DNA of 64,000 nucleotides from Amblyomma americanum (GCF_052857255.1 NC_135497.1:183558204-183622203), one strand, 5' to 3'. Counted from the stretch's first letter, positions 22,668 to 34,519 are shown. Made by a program: numbers and translations. The notes: generated from the letters alone by a model not told the origin.

Positions 22668-23666
22668 CTAGTTTTTTGACTCGGTATCTGGAGCCCCGCT
22701 GTAGGCTTGCTTAGGGCGTGTCTCGCCTGCTTCTCTTTGTGGCTCCCCACGGCGCACGTTTTGGCAGAACCTGGCGATGTGTCCGCGACCCTGGCAAGCG
22801 AAGCATACGATTTCTTCAAAATCTCGCATACCGCGCCTGTAGCTTTGTGGCGGTCTCCGGTTTCCAGCGAATGGGCGCTGTTGAGCGCGCGCTTCAACCT
22901 GGCATTCTACCTGCTGAGATAGCAGCTGTTCTAAGCGATCTAACCGCTCTGTCAAGAGAGCAACCTCAGGGTTGAGCACCGCTCTCTCTATGACGCGTAC
23001 TCTCGCTGCGGCTGTCGTTAACGCCTCATTTTGTTCCTCATCCAATGCGGCCTCCACGGCTTGGTCGAAATTGCTCGGCTTGCGCGAGAGCACGAACCGG
23101 CGCACGGGGTCTTGCAGACCAGCCACGAACAAAGCGGTCATTTCCTCTTTAAGTATATCCTCCGCGTATTTCTTCTTAAGCTGGTCTCCTTCCTCCTCCC
23201 TGCTTAACGTATCGTGCGCTAGGCGCTGAAGCCGCGACGCAAATGTTCGCACGTCCTCCCCTACCATCTGTCCGGCGTCACGGAACCTCTGTACCCGCAC
23301 GTGACGTGGTTCCGTGTCGAAATGCTCAAACGCGAGCTTCTTAAATTCCGCAAATGATTTTTTGGATTTTACTTTTTCGTCTCGCCATGCAAAATCATGA
23401 GCAGCTCCTGCCATCTTACACCTCGCCATTCCCAGCATTTGAGCATCGGACCATCCCCCCATTTTCCCAATCTCTTCTAGCATGGAAAAGAAATCGCAGA
23501 TTGGAACCCCTGTCTTATCTCCCGTAAACGTCGGAATGACGCTTCCTAATGCCAGCATGCTTGCTCCGAGCGACGGCTGTGGAGTGGGAGCTCCCTCAGA
23601 TACAGTCTTTTTTTTTTTCAAGCCCTCCAGTGCCTCAAGCCTCTCAAATGGGGGTAAAAGTCCCAC
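22668..23666 (-). CDS. gag: gypsy1 Gag: capsid/nucleocapsid polyprotein
   Basis: A 333-codon open frame ending in TAG at 22668-22670. The capsid-like region includes 'FTGDKTGVPICDFFSMLEEI' and 'FAWRDEKVKSKKSFAEFKKL'. Near the C-terminus is one zinc knuckle, CFACQGRGHIARFC (CX2CX4HX4C), which binds packaged RNA. The frame begins without an ATG. An upstream ATG at 23734, just after the primer-binding site, opens a different frame that stops after about 20 codons near 23671. This suggests a one-base deletion at roughly 23675 separating the normal N-terminus from the rest. It overlaps Pol by -1 frameshifting. Confidence 0.88.
   Translation of the reverse strand: MGLLPPFERLEALEGLKKKKTVSEGAPTPQPSLGASMLALGSVIPTFTGDKTGVPICDFFSMLEEIGKMGGWSDAQMLGMARCKMAGAAHDFAWRDEKVKSKKSFAEFKKLAFEHFDTEPRHVRVQRFRDAGQMVGEDVRTFASRLQRLAHDTLSREEEGDQLKKKYAEDILKEEMTALFVAGLQDPVRRFVLSRKPSNFDQAVEAALDEEQNEALTTAAARVRVIERAVLNPEVALLTERLDRLEQLLSQQVECQVEARAQQRPFAGNRRPPQSYRRGMRDFEEIVCFACQGRGHIARFCQNVRRGEPQREAGETRPKQAYSGAPDTESKN
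22671..22677 (-). promoter_or_regulatory. -1 ribosomal frameshift slip site (A AAA AAC)
   Basis: On the minus strand the gag frame reads TCA AAA AAC TAG. A AAA AAC is a canonical X XXY YYZ heptamer in the right phase, directly before the gag stop. A one-base backward slip enters the pol frame, which is open from here to its end. A GC-rich stretch ('CTCCCCAGCCTGAGGAGCGT') starts a few bases downstream and could form a stimulatory stem. Confidence 0.85.
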
Positions 23667-23745
23667 AATCAGTCCCGTGATTCCCTTTTGATTACAATTT
23701 TGAAGTCATGAATGTCACCGCATTCAGAGGACATTTGCTTTTGAG

Positions 23746-23763
23746 ACCCCACTTCTGACACCA
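23746..23763 (-). promoter_or_regulatory. Primer-binding site of gypsy1
   Basis: One base after the 5' LTR the minus strand reads TGGTGTCAGAAGTGGGGT. It begins with TGG, the complement of the tRNA CCA end. By comparison with a tRNA acceptor stem starting GTCAGAA, a leucine tRNA primer is plausible (inference). The first 14 bases equal those of gypsy2. Confidence 0.75.
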
Positions 23764-23764
23764 G

Positions 23765-24947
23765 TGTGATGACCCCCATATTGCGCAGGTCCACACGGGA
23801 CGGAGAGGCAAAGAGACACCGTATGGCTCAGTTTAAACAAACAGGTATATTCAATAATTACACATGATTAAGATTATACATCAGAGGCTGGGGCGTCCGA
23901 GCTTACGTGCCGACGACTTCATGGGGGCGATGGAGTGGCTCCGGAGTTGGGCTCGAGCGGTTGCTGGCAGAAGCTGCACGCCGTCGGGGCTTCGGCGCTG
24001 AAGGCCCTCTTGGCGAACGATGTCGTCCTGAGCGTGTATGCAGTAGAATTTCAATAGTCGTCCGTTTCTTCGAGGATGGTTCACAAACCCTTCCTCTAGT
24101 GTCGTTCGGCTTGGAAGATGAACAGGAGGCGAGCTTGTAGATGATGACAGCAGAGCATAATTTTACAACATACATATACAGAGAGTTAAACTGGAAAAAG
24201 CAGAACTGAATTTACAAAAGAACAAACTTTGCACTACTTTACTCATCGACCGGGCAGGTTAGTGCCTAAGTAGCATCACATTACATGCTAAGCATGGAGC
24301 CCCAGCTCAGACTGGACTGCATCCGTTTACATGCGCGTTTAAGCACTTGATTAACAAAGGACTAAGGGCGGTCATTTCCAGTGGCCCGCCCAAAGCATCA
24401 ATTCTCCAATCCAAAATAACATGCGAGATGGGGACAACCCCCTTGGGTTGGGCTTAGCCTCGAACCCAGAGTCTGTTAACAATACAAACTAAATAAACAA
24501 CAAAAACGCCACCACTCTCTCTCAAGTGAGAGTATACACAGGCTCTCTCTTCGGAGCTAATTCACTAGCGCCTGTCTTTCCACATTCTTGGCGAGTACTG
24601 CCTGTCTGTCTGACAGGTGTCCGTCACGGCCCTTCTGGGAAGCTGTGGGTGCCTTCCCGGCGATAGCCCACGACAAAGGGGGGGGAGGGAAAGAATGTTG
24701 TCTTCGCGGTAGCGCATAGCGTCGGCTGTGGTACGGCGCGCTCTGGCCCGCTGACAGCTCCCTTGTCCTGGAATGGGCCCGGAAATTGGGGAGGATAAAG
24801 CCTGTTTCCCCGGGGCGGCGGCGGGTCCGGTTTTTCTGGTCGTCACTCAAAGAGCATGGCTGGGTAATTGATGATGCCGCTGTCACGGGTCTCCGTCTAC
24901 GCCGCGCCGTTGAACGTGGATCCTCGTAGCACACACGGAATGTCACA
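23765..24947 (-). repeat. 5' LTR of gypsy1
   Basis: 1183 bp, the partner of 17108-18290. In transcription direction it starts tgtgacattccg and ends gtcatcaca. As the 5' LTR it would carry the promoter. Confidence 0.95.
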
Positions 24948-25403
24948 GGTGGATGGATGGATGGATGGATGGATGGATGGATGGATGGATGGAGGGATGG
25001 ATGGATGGATGGATGGATGGATGGATGGATGGATGGATGGATGGATGGATGGATGGATGGATGGATGGACGGACGGACGGACGGACGGACGGACGGACGG
25101 ACGGATGGATGGATGGATGGATGGATGGATGGATGGATGGATGGATGGATGGATGGATGGATGGATGGATGGATGGATGGATGGATGGATGGATGGATGG
25201 ATGGATGGATGGATGGATGGACGGACGGACGGACGGACGGATGGACGGATAGACGGACGGACGGACGGATGGATGGATGGATGGATGGATGGATGGATGG
25301 ATGGATGGATGGATGGATGGATGGATGGATGGATGGATGGATGGATGGAGGGATAGATGGATGGATGGATGGATGGATGGATGGAAGGATGGATGGATGG
25401 ATG
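24948..25403. repeat. ATGG tract with ACGG blocks, right of gypsy1
   Basis: About 456 bases of tetranucleotide repeat. ACGG variant blocks near 25069-25104, 25221-25244 and 25253-25268 form a higher-order pattern. It is read in frame as endless 'MDGW/TDGR', which is not a gene. Interpreted as the expanded 3' tail of LINE3. Confidence 0.9.
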
Positions 25404-28400
25404 CGGCTGAACCCTCTAAATTGGAGGGTGGCTCAAGTCGTGGCTAGGTGGCTCAAGCCACCTAGCCACGACTTTTGAAATTTTACTCCTGTATTGCTTT
25501 TAGCCACCAATCATATAACCTTCGCTTGGTTACTTCTACCTGCTTAAAATCTACTTTCCCTTTACTATCCTTAAACCCCAATGCCTTGGGTAAATCATCC
25601 CCGCTGCTTTCCACTGTAGGGTGAAGCCATTTACAAAAAAGTATCAAGTGTTCAGCCGTTTCCTCCTCCTCTCTGCACGCTATGCACAATGTGTCTATCT
25701 CTTGGTACCTGACTCTATACGTCTTCCGCAAAACTCCAGTCCTGGCCTCAAACAACAAAGAGCTTCCCCTACAATTATCATAGATATTTTCTTTGGCAAT
25801 TTCCTGTTTAAAGGTCCGGTATGTTCCCAGTGCCGGTTTCGTCAGCATCCCTGTTTTCCACAGAGCTCTCTCTTTTCCTTTAACCGTTTTCTTGACCGAT
25901 TATTGCTGATTTGCCCCCTTACTGCTGTCCAGATAATTGGTTGTCAATTTTCTAGTTCGCTTTCTCCATTTCGTGTCAACATTCTTTAAATACAGGTATC
26001 TGAAAACTTTCCTAGCCCACTGCTTTTCCTCCATCTTTCTCAATCGTTCCTCAACGGTTATCTTACTGCTAGCATCTCTGCTCTCGAAAGACACCCATCC
26101 CATATCACCCTGTACCCCCAGATTTGGTGTATTGTCATGTGCTCCCAAAGCTAACCTCCCTATACCCCGTTGTTTAATTTCTAACCTTGCTTGAACATCT
26201 GGTTTCATGCACAGGACCGCATTACCGAAAGTCAGGCTAGGGACCATCAACCCTTACCAGATCCCTCTTACCACGTACTTCATACCTATTGTAATTCCAC
26301 AGTGCCCTATTTTTCATGACAGCTGCATTCCTACTAGCTTTATTCATTACATAATTTTCATGCTATGTCAGATACTCAGCACTGTTATTTATCCACACCC
26401 CAAGATACTTGTACTCCTCCACTACTTCTAGCATGAACTCCTGTATTCTATGCTCGCCACCCTCTTCATTAAATATCATGACTGCAGATTTTTCCTTACT
26501 ATACTTGAGTCCTAATGTATCTCCCTCTGTACCACATATGTCTATCAACTTCTGCAAGTCTTCCTTGTTGTCAGCCATTAGCACTATATCATCCGCGCAT
26601 ATTAGTCCCAGTAATGACTGTTTAATCCATTCCCCTTGCTTGAAAAAAGAAAGGTTGAAGCCTATTCCGCTCCCCTGTAGCTTGGTCTCCAACCCTTGCA
26701 GGTACAACATGAACAACAAAGGTGACAGAGCACATCCTTGTCTAAGCCCCCGCTGTATTCTTACAGGCCCTGACACATTTTTTTTTTCATTTTATGAGCA
26801 CTCTGTTACCTTTACATATATATATATATATCTTTTAAAAGATTAATTACTCCATCTTCCACATCCAATGTGCCCAGTATGTCCTACAAATACTCCTTAG
26901 TAACGTCATAGGCTCCCCTAATATCCATAAATGCTAGCCATAGGGGCCTGTGTTCCTTTTCAGCAATCTCTATACTCTGCGTTAATGAAAACAGATTGTC
27001 CTCCAACCTCCTTTTTACCAGAACCCATTTTGCAGTTCCCCTAGCACCCCGTCGTTCTCCACCCAAGCCTGCAATCTATCCTTTATAATCTGCATCACAA
27101 CCCTGTAAACCACAGATGTCACTGTTATGGGACGATAGTTACTTACGTCAGCTTTGTCCCCCTTTCCCTTATGTATCACGTTCAGTCTACTTAATCGCCA
27201 TTCATCGGGGACTTCCTCATCCACTATCATTTTGTTCACTACCTGTATTAATGTTTGCTTGGATTTTGGTCCTAGCTTCTTTATCAACATAATCGGGATA
27301 CCATCTGGTCCTGTTGATGTGCCACTGGGAACCTTGTTCTCTGCCCTTTCCCACTCTCCTTGCTCAAGTGAAGCTATTGCAGTAACCGGTCTATCCTCCT
27401 TCGATATATTATGTACGACATTCCTTTCTTTAAATTTTTCTTTCATCTTTGTTCCTATGTGTTTTATTGTTTCATCCCCTTCTAGTTGAATACCTTCATC
27501 TGTAACAATAAACCTTTGTTCTAGCCTAGTCTTATTACTCATTGCAATTCGAAGTTTCTAGAATTTTTGAGCTGCTTTTCTATCCTTATTTACTTTTGAC
27601 ATCCATTGGGCACCATTTCTTCCAATTTTCTCATTAATCAAATAGGATACTTCCCTTCTACATTTTATGAAGGTATCCCACTTTCTGTCTACATCAAATT
27701 TTGGTTCCCCCCTCTTCTTGGAATATCTGTGTTCCCTGGACGCTTCCTGACGTTTCTCTATCGCCCTCTAGACCTCCTCATCCCACCAACTCTTGGGTTT
27801 GCGTCTTTTTCCTTTTAGCTTTACTTGCACCTTAGCTAGCTCTAGCCCCAGTAATCGAGTTAATTTGGTATAAGACCATTCTGTTTCACTATCCTCAAAA
27901 ATTACTTTCTCAAGTTGTTTGGCTGCTGCTTCCAATTGCTTTTCTGAGTAAGAATTCCCCTCTGTTCATCTCGCTTCAGTCCTACATTGGTTTCTCTTCT
28001 GAAGCTCAACTTGATACGCTTGTGGTCACTACCTAAACTTCTGGAACCACGTTCATCTATGCTCATTACCCCTAATCTATTATACATCCTGTGACATTAG
28101 TGCATAATCTATCGTCGAGTGCACACTCCTCGCCTCCCATGTTATGAGTCCTTCACACTTCTCGGTACTGTTGCATACAACTAAATCATGCCTGTCACAC
28201 GTCCTGCAGCATGCTTCCTGTCGAATCCGTGTACCCATCCAGGTTTCTATATGTGCGTTCATGTCGCCTAATATAATTATCTCCGCCCTGTCCTAGCTCA
28301 TCAATGTCGCTTGCAATACATTCTAACATTTTCCTGTTTTCCTCTTTGGCATTAGCTCCTGTCCACAGGTATACAAAGCCAAGGTGTGTTTGCTTGCTGT

Positions 28401-28529
28401 CACTGTTCCTTTTAGCCATAAATGTTCCTTGCATCCCAGTTTAACCCTTTGAAAATTCACACTTTTATGAAAGAATGCCCCAATTCCATCTCCATTTCTG
28501 TTGCCCTCTGTTCTATTGCAATATTGCAA
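25404..28529 (-). pseudogene. LINE3, left-arm copy: APE-type non-LTR retrotransposon, dead
   Basis: Transcribed leftward and 5' truncated inside the endonuclease. Fragments in order: endonuclease part ('LGDMNAHIETWMG', 'STIDYALM') at 28080-28434; a region before the RT ('GTSTGPDGIPIMLIKKLG') at 27015-27542; RT motifs ('GLRQGCALSPLLFMLYLQGL', 'ICADDIVLMAD') at 26363-26776; and a C-terminal cysteine/histidine motif ('CIACREEEETAEHLILFC') at 25483-25848. Many frameshifts. It interrupts the 3' LTR of gypsy2. Clade not resolved (CR1/Jockey/RTE-related group). The mirrored copy is 49156-52329. Confidence 0.8.
25435..25474. repeat. 3'-terminal stem-loop of LINE3
   Basis: 19 bp arms, 'aagtcgtggctaggtggct' and its complement, almost without a loop. 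Mirrored at about 52203-52242 with one or two changes. It lies between the coding end and the tetranucleotide tail, where LINE reverse transcriptases recognise their RNA, so a recognition role is plausible. Confidence 0.7.
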
Positions 28530-28621
28530 ACTCCATTGAGAGGAACGACTCTGGCGGCTACGACTGGCCTAACCTTTATTAAAGCTGCGAATGTGTAGTG
28601 GGCGCTACAAGATACACAACA
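28530..28621 (-). repeat. gypsy2 3' LTR, first part (left arm)
   Basis: Starts (minus strand) tgttgtgtatc and is cut after 'caatggagt' by LINE3. The rest of the LTR is at 16876-16935. Confidence 0.8.
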
Positions 28622-28679
28622 CGCCCCTTTCTGAGTGACAACACTCCAATACAAAAATAAAACACAGACTTCATAACGT

Positions 28680-31600
28680 TCAGTTCTGGAATCTGGCCGG
28701 TGGCCGTATGGCTCTTCTAGCCCTTGTCCCGTATGTCGCAGCATGTCTTGCTTCTTCAGGATAGTTGTGAGGTGTAGCATTGTTGGCACTTGTTGGCCGC
28801 GATTCGTCCAGGGTGTAGTCTTCTGCTGTTGGAGTGGCTTCCTGGACCACCTGAGTGCATGGCCTCAGGTGCCCACAGTTACGCACATAAATTGCTCCAC
28901 TTGTGGATTGCACTGTATAGCGCCTTGGTTGAGGACCAACCTGTGTGACAACTGCTTTTTTTCAGTCATTCATGTGCCTCACCCATACAGGTTGATGTTT
29001 CTTCAGAGGTGCATGTTGCGAGTGTGGTTGTCTCCGTATCTGTGCTGTGCACTCTGTCTGCGTTTGAGGAGCCTCTGATGTGCACCTGTCGGGTAGTGTG
29101 GTTTCAGGTCATGGGGCAAGGTCGGTATGAACGCTCTCAATTTTCTGCCCGTTAACAACTCTTCTGGGGAACATGCTCCAATGGTAGGGGTGGCGCGGTA
29201 GTTGAGGAGAACCAGGCAGATCTTTGCCATCGCTGTGCGACTTGATCAGCATGGACTTAACAGTCTGTATTGTTATCTCGACCTGCCCATTGGACCTGGG
29301 TAGTGGGGTGATGACGGTTCATGAGTAATATCCCATTCCTGCAGGAATGCTCTGAATGCCTGTAAGTCAAACGGTGGTCCCTTATCAGATATAAGCACAT
29401 TGGGGAGTCCAAAACGTGAAAAGATGTCCTTCAGGACCAAAATCACTGAAATTGCCATAGTGGTTTTCATGCGTTTCACTTCAACATACTTCGAAAAGTA
29501 GTCAACAACAAGGATATATGTATTGTCTTTACAGTGAAAGAAATCGACGGCCAACTTTTCCCATGGTCGAGCTGGCAGATCTCTGTCAAGCAATGGTTGC
29601 TGAGGGTTTGCCTTCTGGGTGGATTAGCAGGTGTCGCAGCTTTAGACAAGGGTGGCAATGTCCTTGTTGAGTGTGGGCCAATAAACACTCTGGCTTGCTA
29701 GTCCTTTACAAGCCACAATGTGCCTAAAGGAGTTTCTCAAGAACATCAGCCTGGAGAACTGCTGGAATGACAAGCCGTTGACCACAGCAAATGAAGCCGT
29801 CTGTGGTATACAGTTCACTCCGTATGTGAAAGTATAGTCTAGCCATTGGATGAACATCACTAAGGCGATCAGGCCAACCTTGTTGAATGTACTTGGTTAG
29901 TTGCTGCAAGACTGGATCCCGACCTGTTGCTTCTTGGATCTGCTTGAGCTTGGTGTGCGACGCTTGAACCAGACTGGACACCAACAGTCCTGGAACACTG
30001 TCTGCAGTTTCCATCTTGGATTCGGTGTTTGGGGATCTTGACAGTGCATCAGCCACAGTCAGTTGTTTCCTCGGTACATACACAGGTTTAGTGCTGTAGC
30101 ACTGTAGCCGGAGCAAAAGTCTTTGCAGTCTTGGTGACATTTTTCTTAGGTCCTTTGTCTGGAGTCCAACAAGAGGTTTGTGGTCTGTTTCCGCTGTTAC
30201 AGTGCGGCCAAAAGTGTAATAGTGGAACCACTCACATGCGAACACTAAAGCTAAACGTTCTTTCTCTATTTGTGCATAATGTTGTTAAGGGTGCGTAAGG
30301 GCTGCAGAAGCGTATGCGATTGGTCTGCCTTCCTGCAAGAGAACTGATCCCAGGCCATATGAGCTGGCATATGTTGAAAGTGTGATTGGCTTGGATGGGT
30401 CAAAGTAACGCAACACAGGTGCTGTTGTGAGCTTCTGTTTGATGAACTTGAAAGTCTCTGTGTGCTGGCTTGTCCAGTGCCACGCTACATCTTCCTTGAG
30501 AAGCTCACGCAGAGGACTGGTAGTTGCCGAAAAATTAGGGATGAACTTCGTGAGATATGTCACCATTCCTAAGAATCTTTGCAGTTCTGACTTGTTTGAT
30601 GGAAGTGACATGGCCTCAATCGATCTGACCTTGTCAGGGTCTGGGGACAGCCCATCTGAGGAGAGCTGGTGACGCAGATATTTAATGGCTGAAAGTCCTA
30701 ACTTCAGTTTTCATTTGTTAAGCTTCAGGTTGTTTTGTCTAGCTATGATCAGAACAGTTGTGAGATGTTCTTCCGAAGTCCTTGAGGCAACCAGTATGTC
30801 ATCAAAATGCGGCTTCACAATGGCCTGTCTTCCAAATACCTTGTCAATGGCCTGCTGGAACAGCTCGGGGGCTGGTCTAAGCCCAAACGGTACTCGAAGA
30901 AAACGGTAGCGGCCCCATGGCGTTGTGAATGAACAAAGCCGTGACATTGGTTCATCCAAAGTAAGTTGCCAAAAGGCACTCTTGGCATCAAGGACACAGA
31001 AGACTGTTAAGCCATTCAGGCTTGCTAAAAGCTCTTCTGGTACTAGTATGCGGTAGTGTTGCCTTTTTATTGCAGCATTGAGGTTCCGTGTATCAAGGCA
31101 CAAACGAACAGTTTCGTCTTTTTTAGTTATCACCACTATGGGACGGACCCATTCACTATGTTCTGCCTCTCGCGTGATTACGCCATTCTCCTTCATGCGC
31201 TTCAGCTCTTCTTTCACCTTATCCTCGAGAGCACTTGGTACTCTGCGAGGAGCACAAACTGCCGGCACTGTATCTTCGCGCAGCTTTATGCTATAATGTC
31301 CCGGATGCTGGCCAGTTCCTTCAAATATGTCAGGGAAATCATTCAGTACCTCCTGAAACTGTTCTTCCAGCACTGTGTCATTTGACTTTGTCGTTGCTTG
31401 AAGGGTCTTCACACGGGAAAGCAAGAGCAGGGTTGTGCATGCAGCAGCTCCTAGTATCGGCTTGAGTGACTCCTTCACCAGCAGAAATCTCAGTCGGCAC
31501 TCCGTGTTGTTCACCGCACAAGACAGTTCACATTCACTGTCTATTAGGAGCTGGTGGCCACTGTACGTAGTCACTTTAGCTGTGGATGGTTTGGTTGCTG

Positions 31601-32543
31601 GTCTGCATGGCCACTGCTTGAACATCTGTTCTGGAATTATGTTGACGTCCGAGCCGGTGTCTAACTTGAATGTCACCTCGTGTCCATTAGCACTGACAGT
31701 TTCGTTCAAGTCTGTTGCGTTGGCACTGACACTACCCTTAGTCACGCCACCCAAGTATAATTCCTCCTGCGAGTCTTGTGGTGGATGCTCATGAAGCTGT
31801 CCGACTCGCAGTCGATGCGCTGCTGTCTGCTGACGTGGCAGCTTCCACAGGTGCGCGAAATGGCCAAGTTTGTCACAGTTGTAACAGTTTTTGCCAAATG
31901 CTGGGCATTGTTGTGGAGCGTGCAAGGTTCCACAGCGAGAACATTTGCGATTAGACCTTTGAGACGAGCAATGATGCTGAGGCTTGTGGATACCTAGCGG
32001 AAGACCACCTGTCTTCTTGTGTTTCCGATTATATGTGTGAACGGCATTCACTTCTGGCTATTGATCACTGGTTACAATCTCTTGCACGTTTCTTTGATAT
32101 TTCCGCTGCCTTACACGCTGAGACGATTTTTTTCAGAGTGAGGTCGCGCTCCCGAAAGAGCCGTTCGCGGAGAGCTCCATCGCGGATGCCAACTGCCACG
32201 CGGTCGCCGATGAGTCTGTCGCACTTGTCTCTGAAGTCGCATTTCTGGGCCTGTCGTCGAAGGTCAGTAACAAAATCGTCAATTGACTGACCTGGCTTTT
32301 GTACCGTAGAGTTGAACACTGCCGCTGCTTGTATGACGTTCTTGTACGGGCGATATAACTCGTCAAACTTGCCAAGTATGTATTTCGCTTTGTCTGCGTC
32401 TCTGCGTCTTCGTTTTCGGCGGCAGGGTCTGGAGGTTCCGGAACGTCTGTGCGATGCGACAAGCATGCAGGCCAAGTACATGAAGCAACAATGCCTTCCG
32501 CGCTTTTTAGGCTTAGTGTTGTACTCAAAATCCAGTTCATATA
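28680..32543 (-). pseudogene. gypsy2 gag-pol remnants, left arm
   Basis: Main open piece 30711-32051 (446 codons): zinc knuckle CYNCDKLGHFAHLW with the last Cys changed to Trp, protease LDTGSDVN, and RT through 'HFDDILVAS'. It ends at a left-arm-only stop near 30711. RNase H pieces follow at 30285-30611 and 29724-30245, integrase pieces at 29273-29593, and a C-terminal part at 28680-28913. Gag lies at 32065-32543, frameshifted near its start. A stop after 'ASAALTHP' (about 30285) is shared with the right arm; other defects are private. Dead. Confidence 0.85.
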
Positions 32544-33109
32544 CAGTATTGTGCGCTTTTATCGTGAACACTTAAAAAAAATTTCCCGCCTAAACCGCTG
32601 GCTCATTTGCGGTGAAACTGCACACAGAGCTTACGTATTATGGTAACTTTTGTATCGTAGCAACTTTGACAACGGTACTTACTTAGCTGAGCCGTGCATG
32701 ATGCAAAAACGTAATCGCCTACGTAGGGATCGGCGAACCAATACCCGCAAACATTTTTTCGCTGAAGGGCGGCAGTGGCGCCATCTGTTTTCGGCAGTGG
32801 AAAGCGTCACAACAAGGCCGTCAAGGCGAGCATTGCAAACAATATTCTTTGAAAGGTAAAGCCTTGTTAAATCAGTTGTGAAATTTCTTTCCGCTCAATT
32901 AGCAGAAAATGTTGTAAGCGCTTCAGTTGAAGCAGACGAAACAGCCGGAACGGCATATTCAAAGGGCCTGCGCTTCTTCCAAAGCTCGCCTCGGCGGCCT
33001 TGTCGTGACGTTTTCCACTGCAAAAACAGATAGCGCCATTGCCGCCCTTCAGCAATAAAAACGTCGTTTGCGGGTTTTGGTTCGCCGATCTTGACGTAGG
33101 CGATTACGT

Positions 33110-34519
33110 CTGGAGCCCGCACCATTTTTGTAGCCAAAAAGACAAATGCGGCCGACTCGGGAGACTTTAGACCAATCCCAGTGTCTTCTGTATTGGTCCG
33201 ACTGTTCCACAAGGTCTTGGCGAACCGTCTCCTCTCAAAGATTGATCTTGACTTCAGACAACGTGCATCCCTTCCAGTGGATGGATGCGCGGAAATTGTC
33301 TTCTCACTGGCAGGTGTCCTCCACGAGGCGCGTCGTCATTATCGGCAGCTGCGCATGGCCACACTAGATGTGGCGAAGGCCTTTGATAGCGTCACGCTCG
33401 ACGTTATTCTTGAGGGCCTCCGAAGAAAAGGTGTTGGCGATGACTTTGAGTCCTATGTGGAGGGATTCTACAGATCGGCCACTACAGTTCTGAACTTTGA
33501 CGGACACACGCATGTTGTCCACCCCTCCCGTGGAGTCAGGCAGGGAGACCCCCTGTCCCCTCTGCTATTTAATTTGGTTCTAGATCACTGGTTGAAAAAT
33601 TGTCAGAAGGGGATCGCTTTTTCCAGTGGGGAGTTGAAAGTCAATGTGATGGCCTTTGCCGACGATCTGGTTCTGTTTGCGACGACACCACATCGCCTCA
33701 AGAGACAGCTCTATACCCTGGAGACGTACCTGGCCGACAGAGGGTTACGTCTAAACCCGAATAAGTGCCTGGCTGTGTCAGTGGTTGTCGACGCCAAGAA
33801 CAAGATATCGAAAATCCCGGTGGGCCAGCAGTTCTTCATCGCTGGAGAGCGGATTCCCCAGGCCTCCGCAACAACATCTTGGAGGTACCTGGGGCTCTTA
33901 TTCACTCCGACTGGAATGGAGACGCCCCAACTGATCCCGGTAATAAAAGACTATATCTCCAAATTAACAAAAGCGCCATTGAAGCCCCAGCAACGACTAG
34001 TTGCTGTGAGGTACTATGTAATCCCTCGCCTGCTTCATCAGCTAGTGTCGGGACCATTCTCGGCCAAGCTCCTCCTCAATTGCGACAAACTCTTCTGGTC
34101 GGCCATCCGTCAATGGCTTCGCCTTCCCCAAGACTTCCCTTTATGGGCATTTTATGCCCCTGTTAAGTACGGGGGTTTGGGCATTCCGTGCCTCCGAACT
34201 TCTGTGCCGGCTCAGCGCATCAAGCGCATCATCAAACTTGAATCCTCATCAAGTGAACCATGCCGCATCATTGCACGGATGGACTACATTAAATCCATGA
34301 GACAACATGCGGAGAAGATGTGCAACTTCCGCAGCTTCACTATCGACTCGACGGCAGCTAATAACTTCTGGAAAACATCTGTTCACAATAGTAATGATGG
34401 ATCCCCCTTGCAGGGGGTCTCCTCAGCTCCTAGTGCATCAGCGTGGATCGCTGAAGAGACGAAACTTCTCCGAGGACACGCCTTCATCGATGCAATTATA
34501 GTTCGGTACAACGCAATGA
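33110..34519 (+). pseudogene. R2-like reverse transcriptase, 5' truncated
   Basis: An open frame covers nearly all of this segment. Motifs in order: 'DGCAEIVFSLAGVLHEARRH', 'MATLDVAKAFDSVTLD' (RT motif with first Asp), 'GVRQGDPLSPLLFNLVLDHWL', 'MAFADDLVLFATT' (catalytic DD), 'LRLNPNKC', 'WRYLGLLFTPTGM'. The thumb and start of the linker follow. The frame runs into the inserted RTE at 34520. N-terminal zinc-finger/Myb DNA-binding parts are missing through 5' truncation. The right-arm equivalent (43404-44590) has an extra stop after 'RLVAVR'. Confidence 0.88.
34291..34519 (+). repeat. 229 bp direct repeat flanking the RTE (copy 1)
   Basis: R2 coding sequence from 'aaatccatgagacaac' to 'gttcggtacaacgcaatga' occurs immediately before the RTE and again immediately after it (37706-37933). 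It is best read as an unusually long target site duplication. The copies differ at several positions and by one base in length. Confidence 0.85.

Larger units (their letters stand above)
17108..24947 (-). mobile_element. gypsy1: young full-length Ty3/gypsy LTR retrotransposon
   Basis: 7.84 kb, transcribed leftward, absent from the right arm. Two LTRs of identical length (1183 bp) differ at about four positions by eye, roughly 0.3 percent, implying recent insertion. Ends are tgtga...tcaca. It has a primer-binding site, a polypurine tract, and gag and pol frames without internal stops. It sits inside an ATGG repeat, so its target duplication (ggatg against ggtgg) cannot be read with certainty. 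It is the only element here that looks close to active; a probable one-base frameshift near the gag start is the visible defect. Confidence 0.93.

Noticed and set aside
24948..25403. CRISPR-like or minisatellite array
   Set aside because: A simple tetranucleotide repeat without spacers.
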